Assembly (NCBI RefSeq): GCF_000189635.1
Contig: NW_002476363.1
Location: 124,001-188,000, forward strand
Reading direction: 5' to 3'
From: Tetrahymena thermophila SB210
Taxonomy: Eukaryota > Ciliophora > Oligohymenophorea > Hymenostomatida > Tetrahymenidae
DNA: 64,000 bases
Shown here: positions 38,385 through 51,966 of the stretch, piece by piece
How the letters are laid out: each line of letters starts with the position of its first letter
Position numbering within the stretch: position 1 is the first letter of the stretch
Notes under the pieces: generated by a model
The model's database searches: none
Seen by the model: the letters and a program-made list of their open reading frames with translations, nothing else
Told to the model about the DNA's origin: nothing
Translations under genes and position numbers: made by a program

Positions 38385-41333
38385 ATGGGTGCTGGTTGCT
38401 GTAAAGTAGATTAAGGAGTATCTTTAGATTAAAGCAGCATCGGGAGTTAATCCAAGCCTGTTGAATACGAGAATGTAGATTTGAATAAATAAACTGATTA
38501 AGATTAGGAAACAAATCATTTTTTGCTTAATCTAGAACTTAAAAACAGCAAATAAAATCATGAAAATGGAGATGAAGAGGACTTCGAACTTGAGATATAA
38601 TTTAAGGATATTTAAAAATATTAGGAACTTGTTTGTGATGGATGCATATTATTAGATAAAGAACCTGAAATTAACAACAGCATAATATTACTGATGGAAA
38701 AGAATTATGGAAAATTTAAATACTATAAATAGCAGTACGAATGTAATGAAGCCACTTATTGTCCTCCAGCTAAACTTTTAGATGGTTCTATATATACAGG
38801 TTAGTGGCTGAATAAGCAGTTTCATGGAAGAGGAAAGCTAATAACAGAAGAAGAATGTATTTATTAAGGGTATTTTTGTCATGGAAAGAAATAAGGATAT
38901 GGTAGAATGTTATTTAGCAGTGGCGACTACTACTAGGGAGAGTGGTTTGATGATTAAATGGAAGGATAGGGAATCTTAATTTTGAGAGATGGCTCTTAAT
39001 TTCAGGGCTATTTCTATTAAAGTATTTATATTGGTAATCAAAAGGGCGTTAAGTTTGAAGATAAAGTCATTAAAGAAACACAAGAGCAGTAAATAACTAC
39101 AATAAAAAAGATTATAAGTGAAAATTAATCGCAATATGAAAATAGTTAGAAAAATAATATTAATAGTGCTAATAATATAGAAAATGTATAAAAGAAATCA
39201 TAGTCATAATTTAAAAAATTCTAGGATTAATAGGTAATGATTTCATCAACCAATGTTTACTTAGAAGAAGAAGAGTCTAATTAGAAGTAGGAAATTATAT
39301 AGGATAATGGTAAAATATAACCTTAAAAAGTCACTGGATCAGCTTCAAATCAAGTTTAATAGAACAGTAGTAATAATTTGAACTAGCAATAGACTAATTC
39401 TTAAGGAGTCGATACAAATAAAACTATCTTTGAAGAGAGTTTAAAATCATAGTTGTAGCAGTAATAATAATAAAAAAAATAAAGACTAGAAGAATACAAT
39501 TCAAAGCAGTCAGAAAACTCAAACTCAAAGTCATAGTATTAGCAAGAAAGCTCTTAGTCTCAGCTTAAGCAAGAAAATTATTAAGATTTTGAAAATTTGA
39601 AGCAAGAGTAGATAAAAATTTTAAGTATAAATTAAAATAGCTAAAATCAGCTGTAATAACAATAAAATAGTGCATTTTAGCTTTCATAAATGAATTATAC
39701 TAGAAGAGAAGAGTAAGATTAGAAAAATTAAAATGGAAACGAATAAAGTTAAAATGAGGGGGAAGAAGGAGATGAAAAAAACTCAAGAAATTCGAGTATG
39801 ATTAGTTTAAAATATAAAAGAAGAATCACACACTGTGGAGATAGGCTGGTAAATCTTAATCCAGATGTAAATAGAGGTTTGGATGTTAGCAATATAGAAT
39901 TCAATGACATATTGTCCAAGTATTTAAATGGATTGAAGGAAAATAATGATATTAATCATCAAGAATAATAAGAAGAAGAAAATTAGAGCATGATAATGAT
40001 AAGCTTTTAAGAAATGATGCCTAAAAATATGAGGTAAAAGTTGGCTTTCTTTTAAGAACTTTTAAACCTAAATAATTTCCACCATGATGATGTTTAAGGA
40101 AAGGTTGTAGACTAAATGGATTTCTAGACATTCAGAATTTATCAATAAAAGCAAACATACAAAATTCTACAAGAGAAATAAGTTTAAAATGAGATGATTT
40201 ATAAAAAAAGAGTTCAATAATAAAATGAGCTCATAGAAAATGCTATTTTAAATAAAATCATAGCGAGAGAAGATAAAGAAACTTATAAGCACTTAGCTAT
40301 ATTAGGAATGAAGCAGATTTATGAAAAGTAAGGAGTCTTAGTCAGATTGATTGATTAAAAAGAGGAAAAACAAGAAGATGAAAGAGACAGAAATTTCGAT
40401 GCAGTTAAGTAGCATTTAATATAATCTGGCTTTGTAATGTAAAATTATTATTCTGCAACACTCAGTCAGAAATCTCAATGGAAATTTGATTTGGCTATAA
40501 ATAGCAAAAGAAAATTTGCTGATTATTTTAAAAGCATAATCTTATTATAAAACAGAGAGTTAACAGCTAAAAATATAATTATACTGGGCTTAATAGGTGG
40601 TGAAAAAGAGTAAATAAAGATTGACTTCTACATTAAAAATGAAGTAACTCCTATAAAAGTTAATACTATTAACAAAGGTGAAATAACAGAATTTTAAAAA
40701 TACCCAATAATAGACGAGATAACGATAAACATAGAAACTTTCTTTGATAATCAATGGAATATGATCTATGATAACACAATTATATGTTAATATAGAGGAA
40801 ATATTAATGGATAAAAGTAATAATATTTTAGGCCTCTAGGGTATTTTGGATGTGCTCTCAAAGTGGTTAACAAATATCCTAACGATGGCTGGATTAGAGA
40901 TGATACAAGTGATAAAACTTGGATAGTGCTTTTCCATGGTAATAAAAAATTATCAACTCAAGAATTAATTGAAGAAGGGTATAAGTAGGGAGGATTGTAA
41001 TAGTATCAAGGACATCAGTGCAGATTTGGAAGAGGTCTTATCAAACAAGGGATATACTTTTATGAAAAAATACAAGATGCCGAAAAACACGCTGACACCT
41101 TTTTTATTAATGATAAGTAATACAATTTGCTATTTTAATGCAGAGTAAATCCCAAAACTGTGAAAAGTCCGATTAACAAGCCTTCTTGCTATGTTGCTAA
41201 TGATCCGAAAGATGTCAGACCTTACAGAATTTTAATTAAAGAAGTGAATGTAAAAAATATTCTTAAATAAAATAAATTTTTTATCTTTTATTTATAATTC
41301 CAAAAGATTCAAGATGAAATTCCGAGTATCTGA
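38385..41333 (+). CDS. MORN-repeat protein with a C-terminal ADP-ribosyltransferase-like domain, 982 residues
   Basis: An intronless frame runs from the ATG at 38385 to a TGA at 41331-41333. The N terminus MGAGCCKVDQG has Gly2 plus Cys5-Cys6, the pattern for N-myristoylation and palmitoylation, so membrane attachment is likely. Residues of about 135-220 hold MORN repeats (DGSIYTGQWLNKQFHGRGK, YQGYFCHGKKQGYGRM, YYQGEWFDDQMEGQGIL, FQGYFYQ), which typically bind lipids or other proteins. Residues of about 230-480 are Gln/Asn/Ser-rich. From about 800 there is a compact domain: RPLGYFGCALKVVNKYPND, then TWIVLFHGNKKL, IKQGIYFYEKIQDAEKHAD and YNLLFQCRVNPKTV. The spacing of H-G-x, G-x-Y and the A-E-x-x-A helix followed by a C-R-V strand recalls the PARP/ART fold (His and Tyr of the H-Y-E triad). 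The enzymatic assignment is inference; the MORN part is secure. Confidence 0.75.
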
Positions 41334-42070
41334 GAGCATATTTATTTATTTAATTATCCTTCAAAAAAATCAATTTACTTATTATTTTTAAACTAATTTT
41401 ACAGTTATTATAAATTTACCTAAGAAGTTGTATGTATATATTCTTTTTCTCACTTTTTATTCAAATTTTCATCTAAATAAATCAAGTAGAAAATTAATAC
41501 AAAGATTATCCTGGAAAAGGAGGATCTTATCCAAAACTCTTTTTTATCATTAAAAATATTAAAATTTTCATTAATTTGGAATAAAATAAAATTAAAAAAA
41601 ATTTTATCACTTTCATATCCCTCCCAACGAAAAATCAATTTGGAACATTTTTTAAGGTTACAAAATTATTTATCAAAGTTTACCTCTATTTTTAATATTT
41701 GAACCTTTCACATTCTTATATAAGAAAGATACTAAATAAGCTAAGCACTTAAAATAAATCAAATTTAAAAATACTTAAATAGAAAAGATTAGTTTAATGC
41801 AATCAAAAAAATAAAAAAATTTTAATTTTCTTAATTAGAAACAGCATATCATATTTATTTTGTATTTTTAAATTTTATTTTAGTTAATCAACAAATTATT
41901 TATTAACTTTTTCTTGTGAAAAAGCAAGTAGAAAACAGTGTTACAAATAAAAATATTGGTATTGGTAGTTTAATTAGTTTTGAATAAATTAATAATACTT
42001 AAAAAACCAAATTATTTAATAGAAATAATAAAAAGAATATTAGGAATTTTATTAAGTTTTTACAATATTA
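41334..42070. other. AT-rich intergenic region
   Basis: No gene is supported. A minus-strand frame at 41450-41638 includes FRWEGYESDK, which superficially recalls a chromodomain, but it has no ATG and is discussed under rejected items. Confidence 0.5.
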
Positions 42071-45000
42071 ATGTTAGCATTTTTTTAAATTCTAGCCTTT
42101 TACCTACTAATATAGGATACTTTGCAGTAATGTTGCTTAGGTTGCTCTAATTGTGTTTAGTAAGGTTATTCGTATGTTTGCTAAGCTTGCTAAAGTAACT
42201 TCATTTTAGATTAAAATAATATCTGCGTTTACCAGCTTTGTAATAATCATCTCTACTTCTAGCAAAGCTAAGAAACTTCTACCAACAGTTAAAGTGAAGG
42301 TGAATGTGTTTCAATATGCGATTAAATGTATTATTAGGATTAAGAGAGTAATACATGTAGCTAGCTAATTTAATGTTCACAATCATTTACTTCTACAAGT
42401 AATACTTTCGAATAATCTATGTTTTTAGATATAGGTATGTACAATTAGTAATACTTGATTGTGATTAACACAGGTATCATTTCTCTTTTTTCTGACCATA
42501 GAGGTGAACTTTTAAAGCAGTACATTCTAGGATTAAACGATCTCAAGGTATAAAAGTATCGTAACTAAGTTTTTGTATTTACAAGCAAGCAAGAATTGCA
42601 AATTTGGTATTTAGTAGAGAATTTTAGAACTTCTATTATATCTAATATAGTAGGAGACATGAGTTAAATGACAAGTATAATTGAAATAGAAAATTAACTA
42701 GGGTGTTTATATATTTTTGATAAAGATCAAGTTAATTTATGGATTTATCCATTCTACGATGTCTCATCTTAACTCTTTCTTAGCTAAATTTAATTCATTT
42801 AGCTAACGCTATAACAAGGATCTTGGCTTGATATGGGAAACGGAATATTTGTTAATAGCAGTGATTAGCAGTTTAATTTATTAACTCTGGAATTAAATTA
42901 AAACAAAACATAAATTGATATATAAAAGACATAAATAATTATCACTTGCTTAATTTAGAATAGCAACAGCAATTAAATAAATTTAGGAGTTATTTCCTAA
43001 ATTACTTAATTTCTCAACGATAATTCAAAATTCTCCCTATTAACAAATACTGGTTTGTTTTTAGTTTTCTAAATTAATAAATAATTAAATTAATGTAGTA
43101 TTCTATTTTAAAATTAATTAAATTACTCCAAATTTATGTTTTTCAATACAAACTACAATTCGACGAATTATTTTTTGATTGGATAATCTGCAAAGTAATT
43201 AGATTTCTACAAAATTAATGATTCTGTTTAGCTTATTTAGCAAATTAATGACCAAGGTTAAACAACTTATTTAGATTTTCAGTTAGGATATTTCAATACA
43301 ACTCAAACTCAATTTTAGATATTCGCCCTGGCTCACGCAATAGATACTTCTGGTTCTATAAGCTATTTTTTAGATTTTTACTAATTCAATTAAACTACTG
43401 GAACATTTTAGTCAACTAAAAAATATAATTCCATGATTTAATAACCAACTCAATTATCTAAAATTGAAGAAAATAGCTTAATTAGATATATTTCTTTGTA
43501 TGGCAATAATAACTTTTAACTCGTGTAGAAAGTTAATGATGATAAATTATTTTCAGTAATTTTATCAGATTTTTAATCTCTCTATCCAAGTAGCTATGGT
43601 AGAGGTTAAGTGAACAGTCTATTGATCATAAATAATAATAATATTCTTGCTTCTTGCTCTAGTATTGGAGTAATATCATTTTGGGATATCTCCAGTGGGT
43701 TTCATGGATTATTATTAACGGAATTGGTAATAGAAAATGATTCATGCTCTACACTCATAAAATAGGATGAAAGTACAGTAATTTTGTTCTTAACATAAAC
43801 TATCTAATTTGTAAGTATTCAAAACTTTCAGATTTTATAAAAGATACCTTATAACTCTCAATCGCCTTCTTAAATTATATATTCGGTAAATAATAATCAG
43901 CTTCTACTGATTATAAACAATTGTTTAGTTATTTATAATAACCAATAAACCTAAATTTTTAAAAATTGCACTGATCAACTTATTACAAAATCTATTGAAA
44001 TAGAATTACTATAACAAGAATAAATAGTTTGTGTATTTTAGAATGAAATAGCAATATATTAGCTTCATCAAAGTGATAATACGCTAAGTTTAATAAATCA
44101 AGTCTAAGTTTAAAATAATATCCTTTATAGTAATATCTAGTTGAGTCAAGTAGCATCAACAACTAGTTCTTATAGTTTAGAGGAGATATATATAATGACT
44201 GCAAATTAATCAATTTGTATATATGATTAAAATTTAAATTTAAATTACACTATATCTAATTTACCATTTAGTGGTGCTTCATAAATAATGAGAACTCTTT
44301 CTGATAAAAATACATTTACTGTTTTAACTCTTCCAAATGCTGGAAGCTATTCAAATAGCTATTACTTATTTTCTAGGGTATCTTAAAGTACTTATACTTT
44401 TAATTTTGGTTATACTTCATAGTAAATATATCCAGTTTAATACCTTCAATAGTCGAATGGAATAGGAAAATACCATTTGCAATATTTGTTTGTAAGTCCA
44501 AGATTTTCAATTACCATTAGATAAATGATTTTATTAGATCAGAATTCTTATCTAACTTTTGGATTTGATTATGTACCTCTTTACGAATAATAATCCAATA
44601 TACTTACAGATGACTATTCTAGAGATTATATTGGTACTGTATAAGGATTTGTAGGGGTTAATTCTAAGAAAGCTAATCGGTATGATGAATTGGTCCTCAA
44701 TTTTGTCAAATAAAATGAGATATATTAAGATGTCTAGTAGAGTTTGCTTATGAACGTTTATTTTGTAGTGACAAATTTAAGAGCTATTGTATTGAATATC
44801 CATACAGATGAAGTTATCATAAATAATCTTTTTGCTGATTTTAATTAAAACATAATAAATTTCTTTATTATTGATTAGCTTCTTGGTGTAGTTTGTCTAA
44901 GATAGAGCTCAATGCAAGTAGCTTATTTTGGAGGTAAACTAATAAATTAGCAGTTTTCTTTCATTGGAATGAATAAAATAAATAATTTTTTATTAAGTTC

Positions 45001-48000
45001 TGATAACCAAAGCTTTGTAGTTTTCGGCGATTTTCTTGTGTTAGTTGATCTAAAATTAAATATAATTTAAAGCTATAATCCTAACTTAGGTTATTTTAGC
45101 AACTGCATTAAAGTTAATTAACAGCTTTATTGTAGCCTAAGTTCAGGTATAGTTTAAATTATAAATTTGCCCAGCATTTAGCTAATAAAGAGTCTTTAGA
45201 TTAGTGGAAAACAACCTAATTTCTCAATATGTATAGATCAGCAAAATTAAAACGTCTTTCTTTATAGCACTAACATAAATGTGTATGATTTGAATATGAA
45301 TTTCTAAAAATAAATAACGAACAACTTTGGATAAATTTAAAACTGCAATTTCTATGATGATTATCTTGTCTTCTTTACTAAATCAAGTAAATTAATTAAA
45401 TATTTTATAAATAAAATTTTTTTTATAAATTTACTCTTTCAAATTTAATTAATGTAAGTTGTTATTAATTAAGATTACTATTTATTAATACCCAAATATT
45501 TTTGGGAAAATTTATAGCCAACATTAAGCATAAATTTTTGATATAAATGTGTATTAATTATAAAGAGAATACAATACATAACTAATAAAAATATTAAAAA
45601 ATCTTTTAAATCACAATATCGATAATCTTATTTTATTTCAGTTAAATAAAATGGTTTTTTAATTAATCATATTCAAGACTATTTTTTGAAAATTAATAAA
45701 AAATAATATAGTTGGCTTAGTTTATTTAAGACAAGGCTTGATTGAACGAAACAGAATACAAAATTTAGGAGGAGTTGAAGTTCAAAAGGAAATATATTAT
45801 AAGGAGTTAAATTATCTTCTTTTTTTCGGAAATGATATAGCAGTAGCTTAAGTGTTTATTTATGATTTATAAAAACAAAGTTTAGTAGGAAAAATACAAG
45901 GTTTTATAAAAAATCTAGGATATGTTTCAGATGTTGCAGTGGACAATGGATTAAACTTTTTTTCATATGTAGACAGCGCAGCTAATTACTTCATGTTTGA
46001 TTTTAATGATCCATTTTCAATTTAAAATTAATTTACAATAAAGGAGATACTAGATAGGAATGAATTCATTTAAAAGCTTTCGACTAACCTTGATTCATAA
46101 AGGTCTTTTGTCATGACATAAAAGAGTATCTTTTATGTAAATTATAATATTTTCTCAAACAGATGTTAATATTTATATTAAGAACAATATATATAATACT
46201 CAATTTTATTTAACTCTTAATTACAAAAATACTAATACTTGGTCTTAGGTTAAAATTAATTGGTATTTAGATACTCTGATTTCTTGGTTTAATATGAGAT
46301 ATTGCTACCTCAGTAAAAAGTTATCGATTTTTAATACATTTAAGATATAGATATTTTAGTTGTAGCCGCTTAAAAGAATATTTACTTATACTACAATTAC
46401 TCTTATTAATATGATAGCTAAATTGCTTAAAGCACCGAAATCAGCTTTCAAAGATTTTTAGATCTAAATGTGATACTATCTCTTGATAAAAGGGTTATAT
46501 TTTATGATTATATGTTAAATAAAATTTCTTATGAATTCACTTTAAATATCAATTAAATGATGTCTTAACATCTCTCTTTATCCTCTTAGTCAGTTTTGAT
46601 TATTGGTACTAGTTTGGGGACTACATATTTAGTAAATTCAAAATAAAAAGTTAATAATCAATTTATCAGCAAAACATTGAAACCAATTAAATTTATTTCA
46701 ATTTTGAATAATAATATTACTGCATATGTTGGATCGGTTGATGGATAAATACAAACCATTGATATATCTTAGGCGAAATAAGTAAATGAAGTTGATATTA
46801 TACAATAAATAGGAAGGAGTCAAGAGAAAGGAATTCTCATTTTAAGCAGTTTAGTAATAGACTAAACAATGAATGTTATGATGTTCCATTTCTTATTTGA
46901 AAAAAAGTGTTATGTAATGCAACTAGATAATAGCTAAAATTGGAAATATATTTCATTTGCAAATAATGAATTCAATTAGATATTTCTTGGCAAAGATTTT
47001 TATTTCCTACAATCCGCTTTCTAAATTAATATTTACAACAGGTAAACTCTATCTTATATTACAAATATAAAAAGAAACACTTACTATGACCAAATGATTG
47101 CATTTTACGTTTTCTCTGATCAATTTTTAGGTTTAATATTTTATTAGAAAATTGAAATATATTTTTTTGACTCAAAAGCTAACAAAGTGCAGCTTGTTGA
47201 TTAAGAAAGCTATAATTATCCAAGGTTAATGCATTATAGATTCTATTCTAGCTCAAATAGTAGCAATAATGATTTGCTTTAGATAGTTGGCTTTGATCAA
47301 AGCACTTTTTTTGAGAAAAGATATAACACATACTTCTATTTAGCTTAAAATAGTGCTTAGTTGTAATAATGTGGGTTCTAATTCTAAACTTCAGATTTCC
47401 TAGTGCTCAATTAGCAGCTATAAACGTTATAAATAAAGTAATCTGAAAGCTATTGCTAATATGGGACCTCTGTGGTGAATTAATAAATATGGAAAAATTT
47501 CCTTTTCCTACCTATTTAATAAAATATATTATAATTATTAAATTCATAAAACTCTACCTTGAACGAATTTTTACTCTCTAGCTCCTTTAGTAGCACAAAT
47601 ACTACATAATATTAGGAGATAGCTCTATCAGAAAATTATTTTATGAATTTTATAGGATAAAATTTACAATTGAAAGACATTTCCATAAAATTTGACCCAA
47701 CTTAATAAGGAACTTAAATTGGATTTAATCCATCCACGAGCATGATCACTCTATCAAACATTTTGATAAAAAATCAAACAATTTAAAATTAGACAATTTT
47801 ATTCTCATAGAAAAAAAGTATTATCATATAAAATCTATAAATTTCATATCTAACAAACAAGTCATCACGAATTTTGTAAAGTAATTTTGATTTTAATTCT
47901 CAAAGTTCTTTAATAATATTTGATCATGTTGATGAGATTTTAATTTATGAATTAACTATAACTTAAAATGAATTCTTTAATTCTTCATGTTTAGAGGCTG

Positions 48001-51000
48001 TTCTTATTTTTTCTAATGTTGGCAACATAACAATAGAAAAGCTAATTGTGGAAAACAATAAAATAATTGGAAGTTTAATTTTAATTGAGGTGGCAAATAG
48101 TTTAAATATAAAAACTGTACAAGTGAATAAAAATATTAATTTTGAAGGGCCAATATATGGTCAGCTTTCTAACTTTTAATCAAATATTTTCTAAATAAAT
48201 GGGTGTCTTAATTCAACATTTTCAATAGTGAACATGACAGAAAATTAGAATTTATAGCTAATCGTAACTAATAACTAATACAAACAGACTTAAAATATTA
48301 TATCTCTCACAAACGACATTATTTCTTTCTATTAAATGATAATTTTTTCAAACTAAATTGATTACTTATCTTATCCTTTAATTTCTCTTCTTAGCTCAAA
48401 TATTTAGATTTAGCAAATTCAATATGAAAAAAACTTTGGATAAATTCAAGTTATGTCAGCAATTTCATTACAAATAAGCAATTCATCATTTACTAATAAC
48501 ACTAGTTTAAATGGAGGAGCACTTTCTATCTTAAGTATAAATAATTATATGAACATTTCATCATCCACTTTTTAGAAAAATAAAGCTTTAGGAAGCGGAG
48601 GAGCTATTTACATAGAAAAAATTCAATGTGATCTGTTTATTGAAAGTCAAGTTTCAATAATCCTTAATAGTGCTTTAATAGGCGGAGGAATTCGTGTTAT
48701 GGAATTCGATAGTTCAGTTTTAAATCTGAGTTAGATTAAGAAAAGATTCTCAATTTAGAATAATACTGCTGAAATTTTCGGAAATGATTTAGCAACCTTC
48801 CTTTATTCTTTAGGAATTCAATAAGGAGATAAATTTTTATCAAGTAATTCTGATTAGTCTTAATTGTAATTCATTCCAGAAAGTATATCTAACTCACAAA
48901 ACACTCTCTATCTTAAAAATATTAAAAGTGGTGGAAATCTAAATTTAAAGATCTTTTTATACGATGACACTAATAGAAGTTTAACTTTTTCAAAATAAAA
49001 GTTAATCAATAAAGAGTATCCTCAAGATATTATTAATGAAATAACATTTATAAGCATACAATTAATTATAAATGATTTCAAAGAAATGTAGATCAGCGGT
49101 GAATCAATTCTTAATTACAATTTGTTTAATGAATCTACAAACAGCTTCGATTTTAATGATGTAACGATTTATGGCAATTTTCTTAAATAACAATAGATTT
49201 AAATGTAAGTATAAATTTCTAATAAAATCACTAAAATAGTAGCAGTATTTATTGTTTTCAGATAATGTGTAAACGGAGAAATAATTGGTTAGCTTTCTTC
49301 TTCAATTCAATTTTGTCAGTTTTGCTAAAACGGTACTTATTCTCTAGTTGATCCAAATATTTAAACTAGTCAAAACTAATTAACTTGCAAACAGTGTCCC
49401 CAATCAGCTAATAAATGCTATGGAAATCAAATTGAATTGAAAAATGGTTACTGGAGAAAAAATGAAATAACAGATATCATTTTAGCATGTAATGATTAAG
49501 TCGGTTCTTGTAAAGCAGAGGATCCAGAGAATGTTAACTATTGCGAAAGTGGTTACGTAGGACCACTATGTGAAGCTTGTGATGTTTTAGGAGATGTTTG
49601 GAGGAACTAGTATATAAAATAGCAATTTTCTAAAGGGTAATGCCAACAATGCAGCTCATTTTAGCTTTAGCTGACTTTTATTATATTGAAACTCATGATT
49701 CCAATAATTTATCTGTTATTTACAACTAGGATATTTATGAACAGTTTCATACATGCTCAAACATGTTATTATTTAAGATTTCTCAAGCTTCTCCCTTTAT
49801 CCAAAAGCCAAATTAGAGATGAATCAGGCTTCTACATCAAGATTATTATCACTTATTTGTAATACTCATCACTGTTAGTTGATAACATAAATTATCTTCC
49901 TATCCAAGTTAACTTTATGCCAAATTTTATTGGAACATCAATAAGCTAGTTAATAATTGGAATAGAATGTATTTTACCATTAAATTTTTTGAGAAATATT
50001 GGAAAATTAGGATTATTTTGTTACATTTAGTCTCTATTTCCTACTTTACTTCTTATTATTGGCACATTTTATTACTTGCTTTTTAGAAAAATTTACTACC
50101 ATTTTAGTGCTTCTAAGTACTACATTTATACTATTTTAACTATAGTTTTTACATTTTTTTAACCTGAAATTGTTTCTCAGTTTACAAATGTTTTGACATG
50201 TAGATAAATTGGATAAGATGAGGTATTTATAGAGGATTTAACTATTAGTTGTAATGATTCTTATTGGAGACCCTTCATAAATTAATATGCAATTGTACAT
50301 TTAGTTTTTTGGACAACAATTCCTATAGTGGTCTTTTTCTTTTTTAACTAAAATAAGAATAAGTTAGATACTTGCATAACTAAATACAAGTATGGTTATT
50401 TTTACATGGAACTGAAATATAAATATTATTATTGGGAATTTGTTAGAATATACTTTAAAGTATTTATAATTACCATATTTACTCTCTAGAAATAAAGTTA
50501 TTACAATATTGCAGTTATTTAAGTATTAGTGATACTCTTTTTTTATATCAAAAATATAGAAAAGCATAAACCATTTATCTCTCAACGCTTATGCTAGGTA
50601 GAAATGCTCTCCCTGGAATGTATAATTGTTAAAATTTCGATATAATTCTTATCTCAACAGATTGGCTTATATCAACTTGAAGCTTTAGTAATACTCATAG
50701 ATTACTTTTTTATAGGATATATAATTTTAGTTATATTTTAGTACAAAATGAACAACAGATTTAGCTTCTTTGGAAGATTAACTCGCTTTTTAATTAAAAA
50801 AGCAACAAGTAAATCGCTCTATTTGAAGATCACAAGATCAAGCAGAAAATCCTTCAGAACTGTTTTATTATGGAAAAAGTTGAAAGAGAGTATTTCTATT
50901 ATTATTCAATTCAAGGCAAACCAGAACATATCTTACATACAAAATAAACCAGCAATAATGAAATCCTCTAATTTTATCAAATACAAATGTAATCAAATAA

Positions 51001-51361
51001 TTTTTTTAATTTTAACTTAATTTAAAATATTTTTTATTAAATAGACAGCACAGATTTAACACCACTTTATGATAAAAAACCTTAATAACACAAATTCGAT
51101 AGCTAATTTGATAATTGCTTAGATACAGCTTTTAAAAAACTAAATACAGATGGTTCTCCAGGTTTAGCTGATAAAAATTCTAATATTTTTAAATTTGATT
51201 TACAGAAAGAAAATAAAGTAGATTTTCTTGTTGATGATTAAACTGAATCAGTTGATTTATAATAAAAAAACATCTCAGAAGCAAGTATCAAAATAGCGCC
51301 ACCTAAAGATTGCAGTTTTATATTCTAAAATACATTTTCTTTACAGAAGAGTGGTTATTGA
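42071..51361 (+). CDS. Giant surface/membrane protein with propeller-like and beta-helix ectodomain and multi-pass C terminus, 2950 residues
   Basis: The exons are 42071..45386, 45712..49204, 49262..50988 and 51045..51361; junctions are GTAA/AG and the total is 8853 bases, exactly 2951 codons. A signal peptide (MLAFFQILAFYLLIQDTLQ) is followed by a Cys-rich segment (CCLGCSNCVQQGYSYVCQAC). Residues of about 110-1900 are a long beta-rich ectodomain with propeller-like strands (LVVVAA, IIGTSLGTTYLV, ITAYVGSVDGQIQTI). Around 2030-2080 is a parallel beta-helix pattern (TSLNGGALSILSI, ALGSGGAIYIEK). A Cys-rich juxtamembrane module follows (CKQCPQSANKCYG, YCESGYVGPLCEACD). From about residue 2400 come some eight or nine membrane helices (LTFIILKLMIPIIYLLF, SLFPTLLLIIGTFYYLLF, IVHLVFWTTIPIVVFFFF), then a basic cytosolic tail. 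This architecture is known among large ciliate membrane proteins of unknown function. Confidence 0.75.
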
Positions 51362-51966
51362 TTGGTTATTTTTTAAAGCTAATAACATTTATATTCCATA
51401 TTATTAAGTATGTATAACTAAATATTTATTATTAATTATATTTTTCATTTTAAATATAAAATCTTATATTTTAATATTTAATTGATTAATTATGAATTAT
51501 TTTATTATATTTATATTTATTATAATTTCAATAATAAAATCATTTTAAAAAAATAAATTATTTATTCTCAATTAATTAATTTTTTTTAGAAATTTTACAA
51601 TTTATTTTAATTTAAAAAAAATAACTCTTCAAAAAAATAAATAAATAAATATTTAATAATCTAATTTAATTTCTTTTAAGTAAAATTTATAGTCTAGATT
51701 AAACCACGAAGGTAGAATTTAAATTAGTTGGATTAAAAAACATCTAAATTTGTTATATTAATAATAAACCTTCTTATAAAAAATCAATAAAAAAATTTTT
51801 AATGTGAAATGTAAAATAACAATCAAATAAATTAATTAATATATCAAAAAGATTGATAGTTTTTGAAGTATTTATTGATAAGGTCTTTAAAAATTAATTA
51901 ATATAATTTAATAATATAAATTAAAATAACAGATCTATTTATTTATTAAGATAGTTAATTTTTCAA
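51362..51966. other. AT-rich gap between convergent genes
   Basis: No coding frame is seen. It contains 3' flanks of the giant membrane protein gene and the 51967 gene. Confidence 0.6.

Noticed and set aside
41450-41638. Minus-strand open frame with FRWEGYESDK, reminiscent of a chromodomain
   Set aside because: It lacks an ATG, sits in very AT-rich DNA, and the remaining residues do not follow the chromodomain pattern.
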